NCBI GenBank assembly: GCA_900554415.1
Contig: USGU01000006.1
Location: 1-64,000 of the forward strand
Direction: 5' to 3'
Length of the DNA stretch: 64,000 bases
From: an uncultured Lachnospiraceae bacterium
GTDB taxonomy: Bacteria; Bacillota; Clostridia; Lachnospirales; Lachnospiraceae
Below are positions 18,040 to 24,672 of this stretch, one piece after another. Both the position numbers and the translations under genes were made by a program. The notes beneath the pieces were generated by a model. The model had not been told where the DNA came from and did not search any database. It saw only the letters and a list, made by a program, of their open reading frames with translations. Positions within the stretch are counted from its first letter, which is position 1. Every line of letters starts with the position of its first letter.

Positions 18040-18553
18040 TTATTTTCTGTCGAATTCTGGATTAAATGCATAGAAGTTCTTGCTGTCCAGATGTTCCTGA
18101 ACAACTCTGAGACTCTCGCCAAACCGTTGATAATGAACAATTTCTCTCTGTCTTAAGAAACGAATCGGGTCGCAGATTTCCGGGTCTTTGATAAGACGGA
18201 GGATGTTATCGTAGGTAGTCCGTGCTTTCTGTTCTGCGGCCATATCTTCATGTAAATCTGTAATCGGGTCACCCTTGGACTGAAAATAAGTTGCTGTCCA
18301 CGGTGTTCCACTGGCTGCCTGCGGCCAAAGTGCAAGTGTGTGGTCCACATAATATTTATCAAAACCAGAAGCCTTAATTTCCTCCGGAGATAAATCCTTG
18401 GTAAGCTGGTAAACAATGGCACATATCATTTCCATGTGGGCAAGTTCCTCTGTGCCAATATCGGTTAAAATTCCTGTCACTTCTTTGTACGGCATGGTGT
18501 ACCTCTGTGATAAATAACGCATGGACGCAGCTAATTCTCCATCCGGTCCACCG
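18040..18553 (-). pseudogene. cotJC: cotJC, 3' part (codons 30-199), separated from its start by the prophage
   Basis: Minus-strand frame reading G-G-P-D-G-E-L-A-A-S-M-R-Y-L-S-Q-R and on to the normal CotJC end. CotJC is a spore-coat protein of the manganese-catalase-like fold; the metal-ligand motif EELAHMEM is present. The first 29 codons are 40 kb away at 59005-59091. The internal ATG at 18522 has no good ribosome-binding site, so this part is probably silent in the lysogen. Joining at the shared 14-bp core restores one 199-residue frame without any change. Confidence 0.93.
18540..18553. other. attL core (left prophage junction in cotJC)
   Basis: CATCCGGTCCACCG, identical to 58992-59005. 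Left of it is cotJC coding sequence; right of it the cotJC frame is lost. The sequence encodes the conserved GGPD of CotJC. The short core fits a serine integrase. Confidence 0.9.
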
Positions 18554-18616
18554 GATTACAATAACATAGAATAGAATCCTTTATAATAGGAAGAAACTTG
18601 TTTTTCTGTGGACCGT

Positions 18617-19333
18617 TTACAACTGACTCATTTTTACATTTAATATTTTCAAAATCATTTCTGCTGCTCGTGTTGCCTGTTCGTTGTAATCTTTTGCCAA
18701 CGGACTATTAATCATATCTCCATCTTTGTAATGAATAAATGAATGCGACAACTCCCATGCAAGCTCATAACACGCTTTTTCTACTGTAACATCTGTTCTA
18801 ATTCCAATTACATCTCCATGTAATCTGCTGTCAAAGCATTTAAATGGATATGATGATACTTTAATCCCCTTATCTTCTGCTACCTGGAGCAAAACTTTAA
18901 ATACCCGAATAGGATTATCAATCTTTGGAAGCTTCTGTTCCTCTTTCTTCACAACTGGCTTTGTCTCAGCAGGCGCAGGTTTTGTCTCTTTCGGTTCTTC
19001 TTTTGCCCGGAAGTAGAAATCTACCAGATAATCATAGACTTCCCATGCTTTATCGGTGTTGAGTGATTTTGCATGGAGAAGTGCGCCTTTCTCTGTCCAG
19101 AGATACAGGTGTGAAGTCCTGCTTTTGACCACCTCGATTTTTTCTAGGTGGTTCTTGAATGTCTTTAACTCGTCCCCAGACAATGATATATAATGCTTTC
19201 CTTCAACAAATCTCATCCTGTTATTTTTAAAATTCTGATGTATCTGAATCTCTTTTGTCTCATAAGCATCTGCAATTTGACGAGTGGTCAAAACTCTTGT
19301 TCCTTCAAATTCTATAGTTTCTGGTAACTGCAT
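18617..19333 (-). CDS. ORF6N-domain (KilA-N-like) phage protein, probable antirepressor
   Basis: 238 residues. N-terminal ORF6N domain (VLTTRQIADAYETKEIQIHQNF; LYLWTEKGALLHAKSLNTDKAWEVYDYL), then a Pro/Lys/Glu-rich linker at about 112-135 (KETKPAPAETKPVVKKEEQK), then a C-terminal region of about 100 residues. ORF6N proteins are DNA-binding phage regulators or antirepressors. AAGGAGG precedes the ATG. It is the outermost phage gene at the left junction and shares a region with a ribbon-helix-helix gene. Confidence 0.8.
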   Translation of the reverse strand: MQLPETIEFEGTRVLTTRQIADAYETKEIQIHQNFKNNRMRFVEGKHYISLSGDELKTFKNHLEKIEVVKSRTSHLYLWTEKGALLHAKSLNTDKAWEVYDYLVDFYFRAKEEPKETKPAPAETKPVVKKEEQKLPKIDNPIRVFKVLLQVAEDKGIKVSSYPFKCFDSRLHGDVIGIRTDVTVEKACYELAWELSHSFIHYKDGDMINSPLAKDYNEQATRAAEMILKILNVKMSQL

Positions 19334-19346
19334 TTTATTTTCCTCC

Positions 19347-19375
19347 TTGTTTTACCGACAAGGAAAATGTATAAT
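19347..19375 (+). promoter_or_regulatory. Promoter for a small plus-strand RNA
   Basis: TTGTTT at 19347-19352, 17-bp spacer, TATAAT at 19370-19375 (with a second TATAAT at 19375-19380). The promoter lies inside an inverted repeat (ACCGACAAG at 19354-19362; CTTGTCGGT at 19390-19398), so binding of a dimeric repressor or RNA folding could control it. Confidence 0.5.
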
Positions 19376-19381
19376 ATAATC

Positions 19382-19453
19382 ATCCTCCGCTTGTCGGTGG
19401 TAATTGCATTACAGGGGTTGCGTACTTTGGTCGGTGGCAATCCCTGTTTTTTT
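19382..19453 (+). ncRNA. Putative ~70-nt small RNA antisense to the ORF6N operon leader
   Basis: Begins about 7 nt after the TATAAT at 19370 and ends in a terminator hairpin ACAGGGGTTGC ... GCAATCCCTGT (19411-19447) followed by seven T. It has no ORF. It is complementary to the mRNA segment between the ribbon-helix-helix gene and the ORF6N gene on the minus strand. It contains two copies of GTCGGTGG followed by Y-A-A-T. Ends are estimates. Confidence 0.5.
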
Positions 19454-19637
19454 ATATTCCTAGTTTCTCTTTAAGTAGACGTATTCCTTCTGTAACAGCA
19501 TTAACGCGCTGCGTATTCATAGCATCTGCACATTTTTGAATATCTTCTATTTCCATTTTTGACATCCTAAAACCGATTTTTTCTGTGCGAGGATTCTCCG
19601 TTGGACGTCCCATTTTCTTTTTTTCTACTGTTCTCAC
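19452..19637 (-). CDS. Ribbon-helix-helix (CopG-like) DNA-binding protein
   Basis: 61 residues, basic. GRPTENPRTEKIGFRMSKME is the short N-terminal arm plus beta strand typical of small phage/plasmid ribbon-helix-helix proteins; two helices follow (IEDIQKCADAM; RVNAVTEGIRLLKEK). Likely a transcription repressor of this small operon; the palindrome TGGTCGACCA in the upstream promoter is a candidate operator. Small size also makes it a candidate recombination directionality factor (inference only). Confidence 0.65.
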   Translation of the reverse strand: MRTVEKKKMGRPTENPRTEKIGFRMSKMEIEDIQKCADAMNTQRVNAVTEGIRLLKEKLGI

Positions 19638-19651
19638 CTCTTGACTCTTGC

Positions 19652-19752
19652 CGATTTTCCCAATCTGTGCTAAAATTTAATTGGGTGCAGACGGTGGCAA
19701 GTACCGCCTGCGTTTACTTGCTTGCCTTGCTTATTTATTAAGCAAGGCTTTT
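19652..19752 (+). ncRNA. Second putative small plus-strand RNA with promoter and terminator
   Basis: TTGCCG, a 17-bp spacer and an extended -10 (TGC-TAAAAT) near 19651-19673, then about 70 nt with a strong hairpin (GCAG-A-CGGT ... ACCG-C-CTGC, about 19687-19711) and a 10-bp terminator stem GCCTTGCTTA / TAAGCAAGGC followed by TTTT (19724-19752). It shares CGGTGGCAA with the small RNA at 19382-19453. The terminator also serves the 40-residue gene on the other strand. Confidence 0.4.
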
Positions 19753-19853
19753 ACTTTTTCTTTAGCTTCCTCGACATCCTTGCAATTATCAAGGATTTCA
19801 AGAATCATCTTTAGAATTGTCTGAAACTGATAATCTGTCATCTGCTCTTCCAT
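19731..19853 (-). CDS. 40-residue phage protein, function unknown
   Basis: Short ORF beginning MEEQMTDYQFQTILKMILEI, with GAAAGGAGATAAG directly before the ATG. Predicted two-helix acidic/basic protein (ILDNCKDVEEAKEKVKALL). First gene of the left-end operon driven by the promoter at 19915-19943. Not recognised. Possible roles include directionality factor or small regulator, but nothing in the sequence proves this. Confidence 0.6.
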   Translation of the reverse strand: MEEQMTDYQFQTILKMILEILDNCKDVEEAKEKVKALLNK

Positions 19854-19914
19854 CTTATCTCCTTTCCGGCTCCTTGCCTGCCTTATTCGTTAAGTCTCTT
19901 CCTTAACTGTCTTT

Positions 19915-19943
19915 ATTATAACTTATGGTCGACCAAAAGTCAA
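19915..19943 (-). promoter_or_regulatory. Promoter of the left-end operon with palindromic operator in the spacer
   Basis: On the minus strand TTGACT, 17-bp spacer, TATAAT (-35 at 19938-19943, -10 at 19915-19920). The spacer contains the perfect 10-bp palindrome TGGTCGACCA (19926-19935), a likely operator, perhaps for the ribbon-helix-helix protein encoded downstream. Confidence 0.7.
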
Positions 19944-19951
19944 GAGGAAAT

Positions 19952-19980
19952 TTGACATTACTCCTAAAAAATGATATTAT
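19952..19980 (+). promoter_or_regulatory. Strong promoter of the tRNA-like RNA
   Basis: TTGACA at 19952-19957 and TATTAT at 19975-19980 with a 17-bp spacer. Back-to-back with the divergent promoter at 19915-19943, 8 bp between the -35 elements. Confidence 0.7.
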
Positions 19981-20007
19981 CAATATGTACTTTAGTACAA
20001 CCTATAA

Positions 20008-20080
20008 AGGCGTATAGCTTAATGGATAAAGCAATTGTCTAACTAACAATCAGATGCGGGTTCGATTCCCGCTACGGAAA
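20008..20080 (+). tRNA. tRNA-like gene with incomplete acceptor stem
   Basis: D arm GCTT/AAGC with GG in the loop, 5-bp anticodon stem ATTGT/ACAAT with loop CTAACTA (anticodon position AAC), 5-nt variable loop, T arm GCGGG-TTCGATT-CCCGC. The acceptor stem pairs only over the inner four bases (CGTA/TACG); the outer three do not pair and no CCA follows. Loop base 37 is T, unusual for a tRNA. So either a decayed tRNA or a tRNA-like regulatory RNA. It has its own promoter upstream and a terminator downstream. Confidence 0.55.
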
Positions 20081-20085
20081 CAACG

Positions 20086-20111
20086 GGTGTCGATTTTCGG
20101 CACCTTTATTT
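20086..20111 (+). terminator. Terminator of the tRNA-like transcript
   Basis: GGTGTCGA-TTTT-CGGCACC stem (one G-T pair) followed by TTTATTTATT. With the promoter at 19952 it defines a transcript of about 120 nt. Confidence 0.7.
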
Positions 20112-20193
20112 ATTCCATTTGTAAACTCTCCCCTGCCAAGTTCTATGCGAAGAGCTTTCCCCTGCATGCCAACTTACAACAAGGCTCCACTCT

Positions 20194-20230
20194 CATCGAA
20201 AAATGTCGAAATGCACCGAAATCTATCGAA
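20194..20230 (+). promoter_or_regulatory. Four 10-bp-phased 0A-like boxes inside the prophage
   Basis: CATCGAA (20194), TGTCGAA (20204), CACCGAA (20214), TATCGAA (20224), all on one strand with an exact 10-bp step. TGTCGAA is the Spo0A box core; the others have one to three changes. It resembles the host array at 17542-17568, including the shared end TATCGAATTTT. It lies between the tRNA-like RNA and the 3' end of the endolysin gene, so its target is not obvious. The remainder of 20112-20240 shows nothing else. Confidence 0.5.
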
Positions 20231-20240
20231 TTTTAACGTC

Positions 20241-21392
20241 TTACATCAAAACTCCGCTCTTATCGAAGCTGAAGCTCTCTCCGCCAATCTCCAATGTTTC
20301 TTCATGTACCATCTTGCCATCCGCTTTCAGATAGTACTTCTTTCCATTTTCGGTCAACCAATGATTAACTAGGATAGCTCCTACTGGCTGACAATTGTAC
20401 GTGGTGTTAAAATAGTACCATTCCCCATCAACCTTACACCAACCGGTTGCCATGCTGCCTTCCGGATTGCCATTTGCACTTTCCGGTAAGAAATAATACT
20501 TGTTGCCGTTGATGGTCTGCCATCCATGCACCATAGCTCCCTTGGTGCCGTCTGAGACTGGATTCAGATAATACCAGTATCGGCCCTGGTAAATCCATCC
20601 CGTCATCATACTGCCGAGTGGATGCTCTGACGTGTTGTCTGGGTTTAAGTAAAACCAGTTGCCGTCCACTTTGAACCATCCAGTTGCCATGTTGCAGCCA
20701 GATTTAAAGTAATACCAGTGACCATTAATCTGCTTCCAGCAGTCATGGATAGCATATCCCTTTTCATCAAAGTAATACCATTCTCCACCAATCGCCATCC
20801 ATCCGTCATGAGGATAGCTGCCATCCGCATTTTTAAACCACCAACCAGCCGAGTTTTGCTGCCATCCTCCACCAACACTTGAGGTAATTCCAAATGCCGC
20901 TAAAATACCATTTGCAAACTCATCCATGCGAGTGTTAAATGTATTTAAATCGCTTGCATTGGTGATAAAACCACACTCAACCAGCCGATAAGAGTAACCC
21001 TTTGTTGCGGCTCTGTATGGATTTGCGAGGTCACTGCGTCCTACAATCAGGTTTGCACGTCCCGGCAGGATACTGCCGATAAAACCGGCCAGCGCAGTGT
21101 CATACGCATCTGGGTTTAAACCTGCCTTAACAATCACATGACCGCCATGTGCGACAGCTCCACCGCTATCCATATGTAGCTCGATAATCTGATAATCTCT
21201 TGGAATGGTTAATTTGCTAATTAGATTGCTCTTGTAGTAGTTTTTTGATGTATCTCCGAGCATCACACTGTCTCCACCAATAGCTTTGATTCTTGCAACT
21301 AACGCTCTAACACGTTCTGCTTCACTGTATCCGTTCGCGCAAGCTCCCGGGTCTCCATCTCCATGCCCGGCAATTACAAATAATTTTGCCAT
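20241..21392 (-). CDS. Endolysin: N-acetylmuramoyl-L-alanine amidase with choline-binding repeats
   Basis: 383 residues. Residues 1-170 form an Amidase_3-type zinc amidase: IAGHGDGDPGA (zinc His), an ELHMD region and LVECGFITN with the catalytic Glu. From about residue 180 come tandem choline-binding-type repeats (GWWFKNADGSYPHDGW, GEWYYFDEKGY, GHWYYFKSGC, NWFYLN, RYWYYLN and so on). No signal peptide, so release depends on the holin just upstream. Choline-binding modules target cell walls decorated with phosphocholine. Confidence 0.93.
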   Translation of the reverse strand: MAKLFVIAGHGDGDPGACANGYSEAERVRALVARIKAIGGDSVMLGDTSKNYYKSNLISKLTIPRDYQIIELHMDSGGAVAHGGHVIVKAGLNPDAYDTALAGFIGSILPGRANLIVGRSDLANPYRAATKGYSYRLVECGFITNASDLNTFNTRMDEFANGILAAFGITSSVGGGWQQNSAGWWFKNADGSYPHDGWMAIGGEWYYFDEKGYAIHDCWKQINGHWYYFKSGCNMATGWFKVDGNWFYLNPDNTSEHPLGSMMTGWIYQGRYWYYLNPVSDGTKGAMVHGWQTINGNKYYFLPESANGNPEGSMATGWCKVDGEWYYFNTTYNCQPVGAILVNHWLTENGKKYYLKADGKMVHEETLEIGGESFSFDKSGVLM

Positions 21393-21460
21393 ACAAATTC
21401 TCCCTTCTGTGCATCTTTTACCTTATAAATAAAGGAGGACGATGTTACTCGCCCTCCCGG

Positions 21461-21754
21461 TTACTCTGTCTTATTTAATTGTTTGATAATCTCATTTACG
21501 TATGTACTTAACCCTGCCACCAGAATGCCTTGTACGATTGCAGTAAATAATGCCATAGCAATGCCCTGCGTCCCAGACAGGCTACAGGTTGCTACTACGT
21601 AGATACCGCAAATCAAAATCCCGGCTACTCCAAGCAGGAGCGGGATGTACTTGTCTTTGATTGACTCCGATTTTTTGATGGCGGTACCGAGAAAATACAG
21701 CACAATTGCCACCACTACTAATTCTGGTTTCACGTAATTAATAATCTGTTCCAT
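21461..21754 (-). CDS. Phage holin (Phage_holin_5_2-like family)
   Basis: 97 residues with three hydrophobic segments (PELVVVAIVLYFLGTAI; YIPLLLGVAGILICGIYVVAT; ALFTAIVQGILVAGLSTYV) and a charged loop KKSESIKDK, matching the Firmicutes holin family that starts with INYVKPEL. It makes membrane lesions that release the endolysin encoded next. Confidence 0.85.
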   Translation of the reverse strand: MEQIINYVKPELVVVAIVLYFLGTAIKKSESIKDKYIPLLLGVAGILICGIYVVATCSLSGTQGIAMALFTAIVQGILVAGLSTYVNEIIKQLNKTE

Positions 21755-21756
21755 GA

Positions 21757-21984
21757 TTAATGTCCCTCTCTTTCTTCAATTAATTCGTCTAATCTGTGGT
21801 GCGCTGACTTTGTAGATTGCTCCACTACTATCATACGTTCCACGAGGTTATTATGTTTCTTCACCTTTTCTTCTAATTGCTCAATCCGATACGTGGTGAG
21901 CTTGTTGGCTGTCATGATACCAGCCAAACTCCCAACCAGCGTACCAATCAGCGAGCAAATAGCTACTACTATTTCTGGATTCAT
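21757..21984 (-). CDS. XhlA-like small membrane/coiled-coil lysis protein
   Basis: 75 residues: an N-terminal membrane helix (IVVAICSLIGTLVGSLAGIM) and a charged coiled coil (RIEQLEEKVKKHNNLVERM). Such hemolysin XhlA-like or spanin-position proteins accompany holins. It ends 3 bp before the holin start, so it is in the same operon. Confidence 0.65.
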   Translation of the reverse strand: MNPEIVVAICSLIGTLVGSLAGIMTANKLTTYRIEQLEEKVKKHNNLVERMIVVEQSTKSAHHRLDELIEEREGH

Positions 21985-22010
21985 TCTCTCTGCTCCCTTC
22001 TTTTTTTTAC

Positions 22011-22034
22011 AAAAAAAGAAGACCTCATGGTCTT
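22011..22034 (-). terminator. Terminator between tail and lysis modules
   Basis: On the minus strand AAGACC-ATGA-GGTCTT followed by CTTTTTTT. It separates the tail-fibre block from the lysis genes. The remaining 22035-22222 shows no convincing gene; a 33-codon plus-strand frame there was not accepted. Confidence 0.75.
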
Positions 22035-22222
22035 GCTCTGATTTCCATATGCATGCTTCCTTTCTTTAATGACACCAAGTTGTATACCAGGGAAATATAT
22101 GCTTCAAATTAATACATATGGTTATGTAGCATTTGTGGCAACTTCATCTTTCTTTGGAACAAATGACTATGTGTCTGCACAAGTAATGTATTTTCTATGA
22201 TAGAAGTTAATTTTCTTATTTT

Positions 22223-22516
22223 TTATACATTCTCAGCGCACTCATAATCGGATTGTCGTTTTAACCATTCGTATGCATTTTTGATATTCATATTTTCATC
22301 ATAATCAAATGAAAGGTATTCCGAATACTTATATGGGAATATTGGTTCCTTGATTTCTCCGCGAGAATATGACTTTTCATATTCTCGCATTTCTTTATTT
22401 TGGTATGATTCAGTAAGAATGGTACACTGCTGGTTAGTGTCAATTTTCACCATAGCAATGCGATGATATTCTAAGATTAAGCCATTTGATTTTTGAATCG
22501 GTTTTTTTAATGCCAT
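22223..22516 (-). CDS. Phage protein of unknown function after the tail fibre
   Basis: 97 residues, hydrophilic, no membrane segment. Starts MALKKPIQKSNGLILEYHRI. Located 12 bp downstream of the large receptor-binding protein gene, so it may be a fibre chaperone or baseplate accessory protein; small genes of this start (xLKKPIxxxNGxxxxYHRI) are commonly found at this position in Firmicutes phages. Function not proven. Confidence 0.65.
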   Translation of the reverse strand: MALKKPIQKSNGLILEYHRIAMVKIDTNQQCTILTESYQNKEMREYEKSYSRGEIKEPIFPYKYSEYLSFDYDENMNIKNAYEWLKRQSDYECAENV

Positions 22517-22528
22517 TTTTCGTTCCTC

Positions 22529-24661
22529 CTAAACGCCAATAACTTTTGTAAGCACATAATTCCAATTAGTTACTTTTATACCGGATGCTGTTGTTTGTTC
22601 GCCTAATTCATTTAAATCCGCTCCCAATATACTTGTATCACCAATATAGAGATATTTACTCATTGCATATCCTCCACCGTAATCAATTGCTGATACAGTA
22701 TACCCACCACCATGATTTACAATTAGATATTTAGGTATAAAATGACATATCATATCGGAATTATGAACATTTCCGTCTCCATACCATTGAAAGAAAAGTA
22801 CAATTCCATGTGGTTGAGAGCTAACTGCTTCTGAGAATACTATGTTATCAGAAGCTTTAGGATAAACTTCTCCGCTCCACAATACCTTATTTGTTTTGAG
22901 CAAATCTGTTAAATTGCTATTTATCTGCGTTAATTTATCGGCTAAATTGATGTTTGTTCCATTCCCGTCCACGTCCATCAAGGTAAGCGTCTTATAAAAC
23001 TGCGCGGCCATAAACACCTGGAACGCTTCTTCTGTCGGATATCCTCCAAATCCGATTCCTTTTCCACTTGGATATACCGCAATCGGAACAACTTCCGCTC
23101 CTACTTTAACTATATAAATGGCAGGAGCGTCAAAGTAATCTGTCACAGTAAGTCGTACTTCGTAAGCGTATTCCAGTTGCACCACATTATCCTTTGAGAA
23201 ACTACTGCTTGCTGAGTATACAGCTCCACTCGTAAGCGTTGTCCAAGTAGAGTCTTTGACTTTCCTGTACTCAATCTTATAACTCTTGCTGTTCTTGTTC
23301 CCGCAGGGAGCAATTTTAAAGTTATACACACACCTCAAGGTCTTACTGCCGTTTTTCTCATTGCCGGATGCATCCGAACGGAAAGCGTTGAACGAATTGA
23401 TGGTAGGTGTAAAGTATTCCACCACTGTAATCTTGGCTGTCTTGCTTCCCTTTCTTCCTCTACTGTCCGTGGCAGTCACAATCACATCCACGCTTCCAGA
23501 CTGTCCAATTGCATAAGTTGTAATGTCCTGCCCGGTATAAGAAACACCAAGCACTTCTACAGAATACAATTCTATTGTGCTTCCGCTTATCCCTACGGCA
23601 GAACTTACTACTCGCAACTGGCTTTTATTTTGAATAAATGCGCCAAACTTGTCTGCAATGCCATCCACTGCCTCAGAAATAGACACATCCCTAATTGATG
23701 GAACTACATCCTCTGGTACTGTTACTGTAAAATCTACAATCTTCTCACCAATCCATGTACTACCACTATAGGTCCAACACTTAACTTTGCAGATTCCTGA
23801 CACCGCATTTGGAACATAGGCAGCCAAATAAGGTGGTAAATACAATGTTGCAGTTGCACCAGCATTAGAAGCAAATTGCGTCCACCCAGTACCGCAAAAA
23901 TCGTAAAATAATGTATGTGTAAAAGTATTTACCGCTCTAGGCAATGTTATTTCAACACTCTCACCCATTTCCGCAGTTGAAACGCTTACAGTTGGTGTAG
24001 TTGCTCTTGGAATATCTGTTAATTCTACATATCCAGATATTGTACCGTATGTAGAACTTACAGTTACTGACGTTCCGTTCGAGCCGTTAGAGCCGTTTGT
24101 TCCTTTATATGACACACTGTATGCTTCTGTTTTCTTACCGTCAGAATATTCAACCACCGTTTTTGTCCATAAGAACTGACCGTTTGGAACAGACGGAACT
24201 GTTGTAGACCATGTGCCAGTCGGCTTATCTGTACCGCTTGATCCCACCTGATAAGTAACCGATGTGCTCTTTACCGTAACGCTTGTACCACTAGCTCCTG
24301 TTGCTCCTCTAAAAGCAATGGAGTAGCTAAATGTTTTATTTATAGTAATGCCATCATCAACAATAATTGGAATAGTGATCGTGCCGCTCTGTGTTAACGC
24401 GGAAGTAGCTGTGATAGTAATGGTTGGTTCTGGTGTCTTCCCGTCACTGACTGCGCTGATTCCTGTTGGGCAGCTAATTGTTCCAACCTTACAAGGCACT
24501 TGCTCGTTACCTCGAAGTGCCATTACTTTCGTGCTTGTTGTTTGCGTTCCGTTCACTGCAGTTGTTGTCCCCAAAAACGTATAGTTGTCATTTGTAAGAA
24601 TGACGGAATACCCGTCTGTTAAGTCGATTACATCAATCTGATTTACTGCCTTAATTGCCAT
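22529..24661 (-). CDS. Phage minor structural protein / tail fibre (DUF859-like)
   Basis: 710 residues. N-terminal domain with repeated TVTxSS/Ig-like strands, collagen-like GATGASG and GTNGSNGSNG spacers at about 140 and 190, several beta-rich repeats (TPTINSFNAFRSDASG), and a C-terminal part with VYPSGKGIGFGGYPTEEAFQVF, typical of phage tail-tip proteins carried by Firmicutes siphophages. Likely the receptor-binding or fibre protein that decides host range. Confidence 0.8.
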   Translation of the reverse strand: MAIKAVNQIDVIDLTDGYSVILTNDNYTFLGTTTAVNGTQTTSTKVMALRGNEQVPCKVGTISCPTGISAVSDGKTPEPTITITATSALTQSGTITIPIIVDDGITINKTFSYSIAFRGATGASGTSVTVKSTSVTYQVGSSGTDKPTGTWSTTVPSVPNGQFLWTKTVVEYSDGKKTEAYSVSYKGTNGSNGSNGTSVTVSSTYGTISGYVELTDIPRATTPTVSVSTAEMGESVEITLPRAVNTFTHTLFYDFCGTGWTQFASNAGATATLYLPPYLAAYVPNAVSGICKVKCWTYSGSTWIGEKIVDFTVTVPEDVVPSIRDVSISEAVDGIADKFGAFIQNKSQLRVVSSAVGISGSTIELYSVEVLGVSYTGQDITTYAIGQSGSVDVIVTATDSRGRKGSKTAKITVVEYFTPTINSFNAFRSDASGNEKNGSKTLRCVYNFKIAPCGNKNSKSYKIEYRKVKDSTWTTLTSGAVYSASSSFSKDNVVQLEYAYEVRLTVTDYFDAPAIYIVKVGAEVVPIAVYPSGKGIGFGGYPTEEAFQVFMAAQFYKTLTLMDVDGNGTNINLADKLTQINSNLTDLLKTNKVLWSGEVYPKASDNIVFSEAVSSQPHGIVLFFQWYGDGNVHNSDMICHFIPKYLIVNHGGGYTVSAIDYGGGYAMSKYLYIGDTSILGADLNELGEQTTASGIKVTNWNYVLTKVIGV

Positions 24662-24672
24662 TTTTATTCCTC

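Noticed and set aside
18040..18522. cotJC fragment read as an independent 160-residue gene from an internal ATG
   Set aside because: No proper Shine-Dalgarno, and the upstream in-frame GGPDGELAAS plus the distant N-terminus show it is the 3' part of a split gene.
20008..20080. tRNA-like gene as the phage attachment site
   Set aside because: The integration site is in cotJC as shown by the 14-bp core at both ends; the tRNA-like RNA is internal to the phage.
22097..22198. 33-codon plus-strand ORF (MLQINTYGYVAFVATSSF...)
   Set aside because: No clear ribosome-binding site or promoter, opposite to all neighbouring late genes, and very short.
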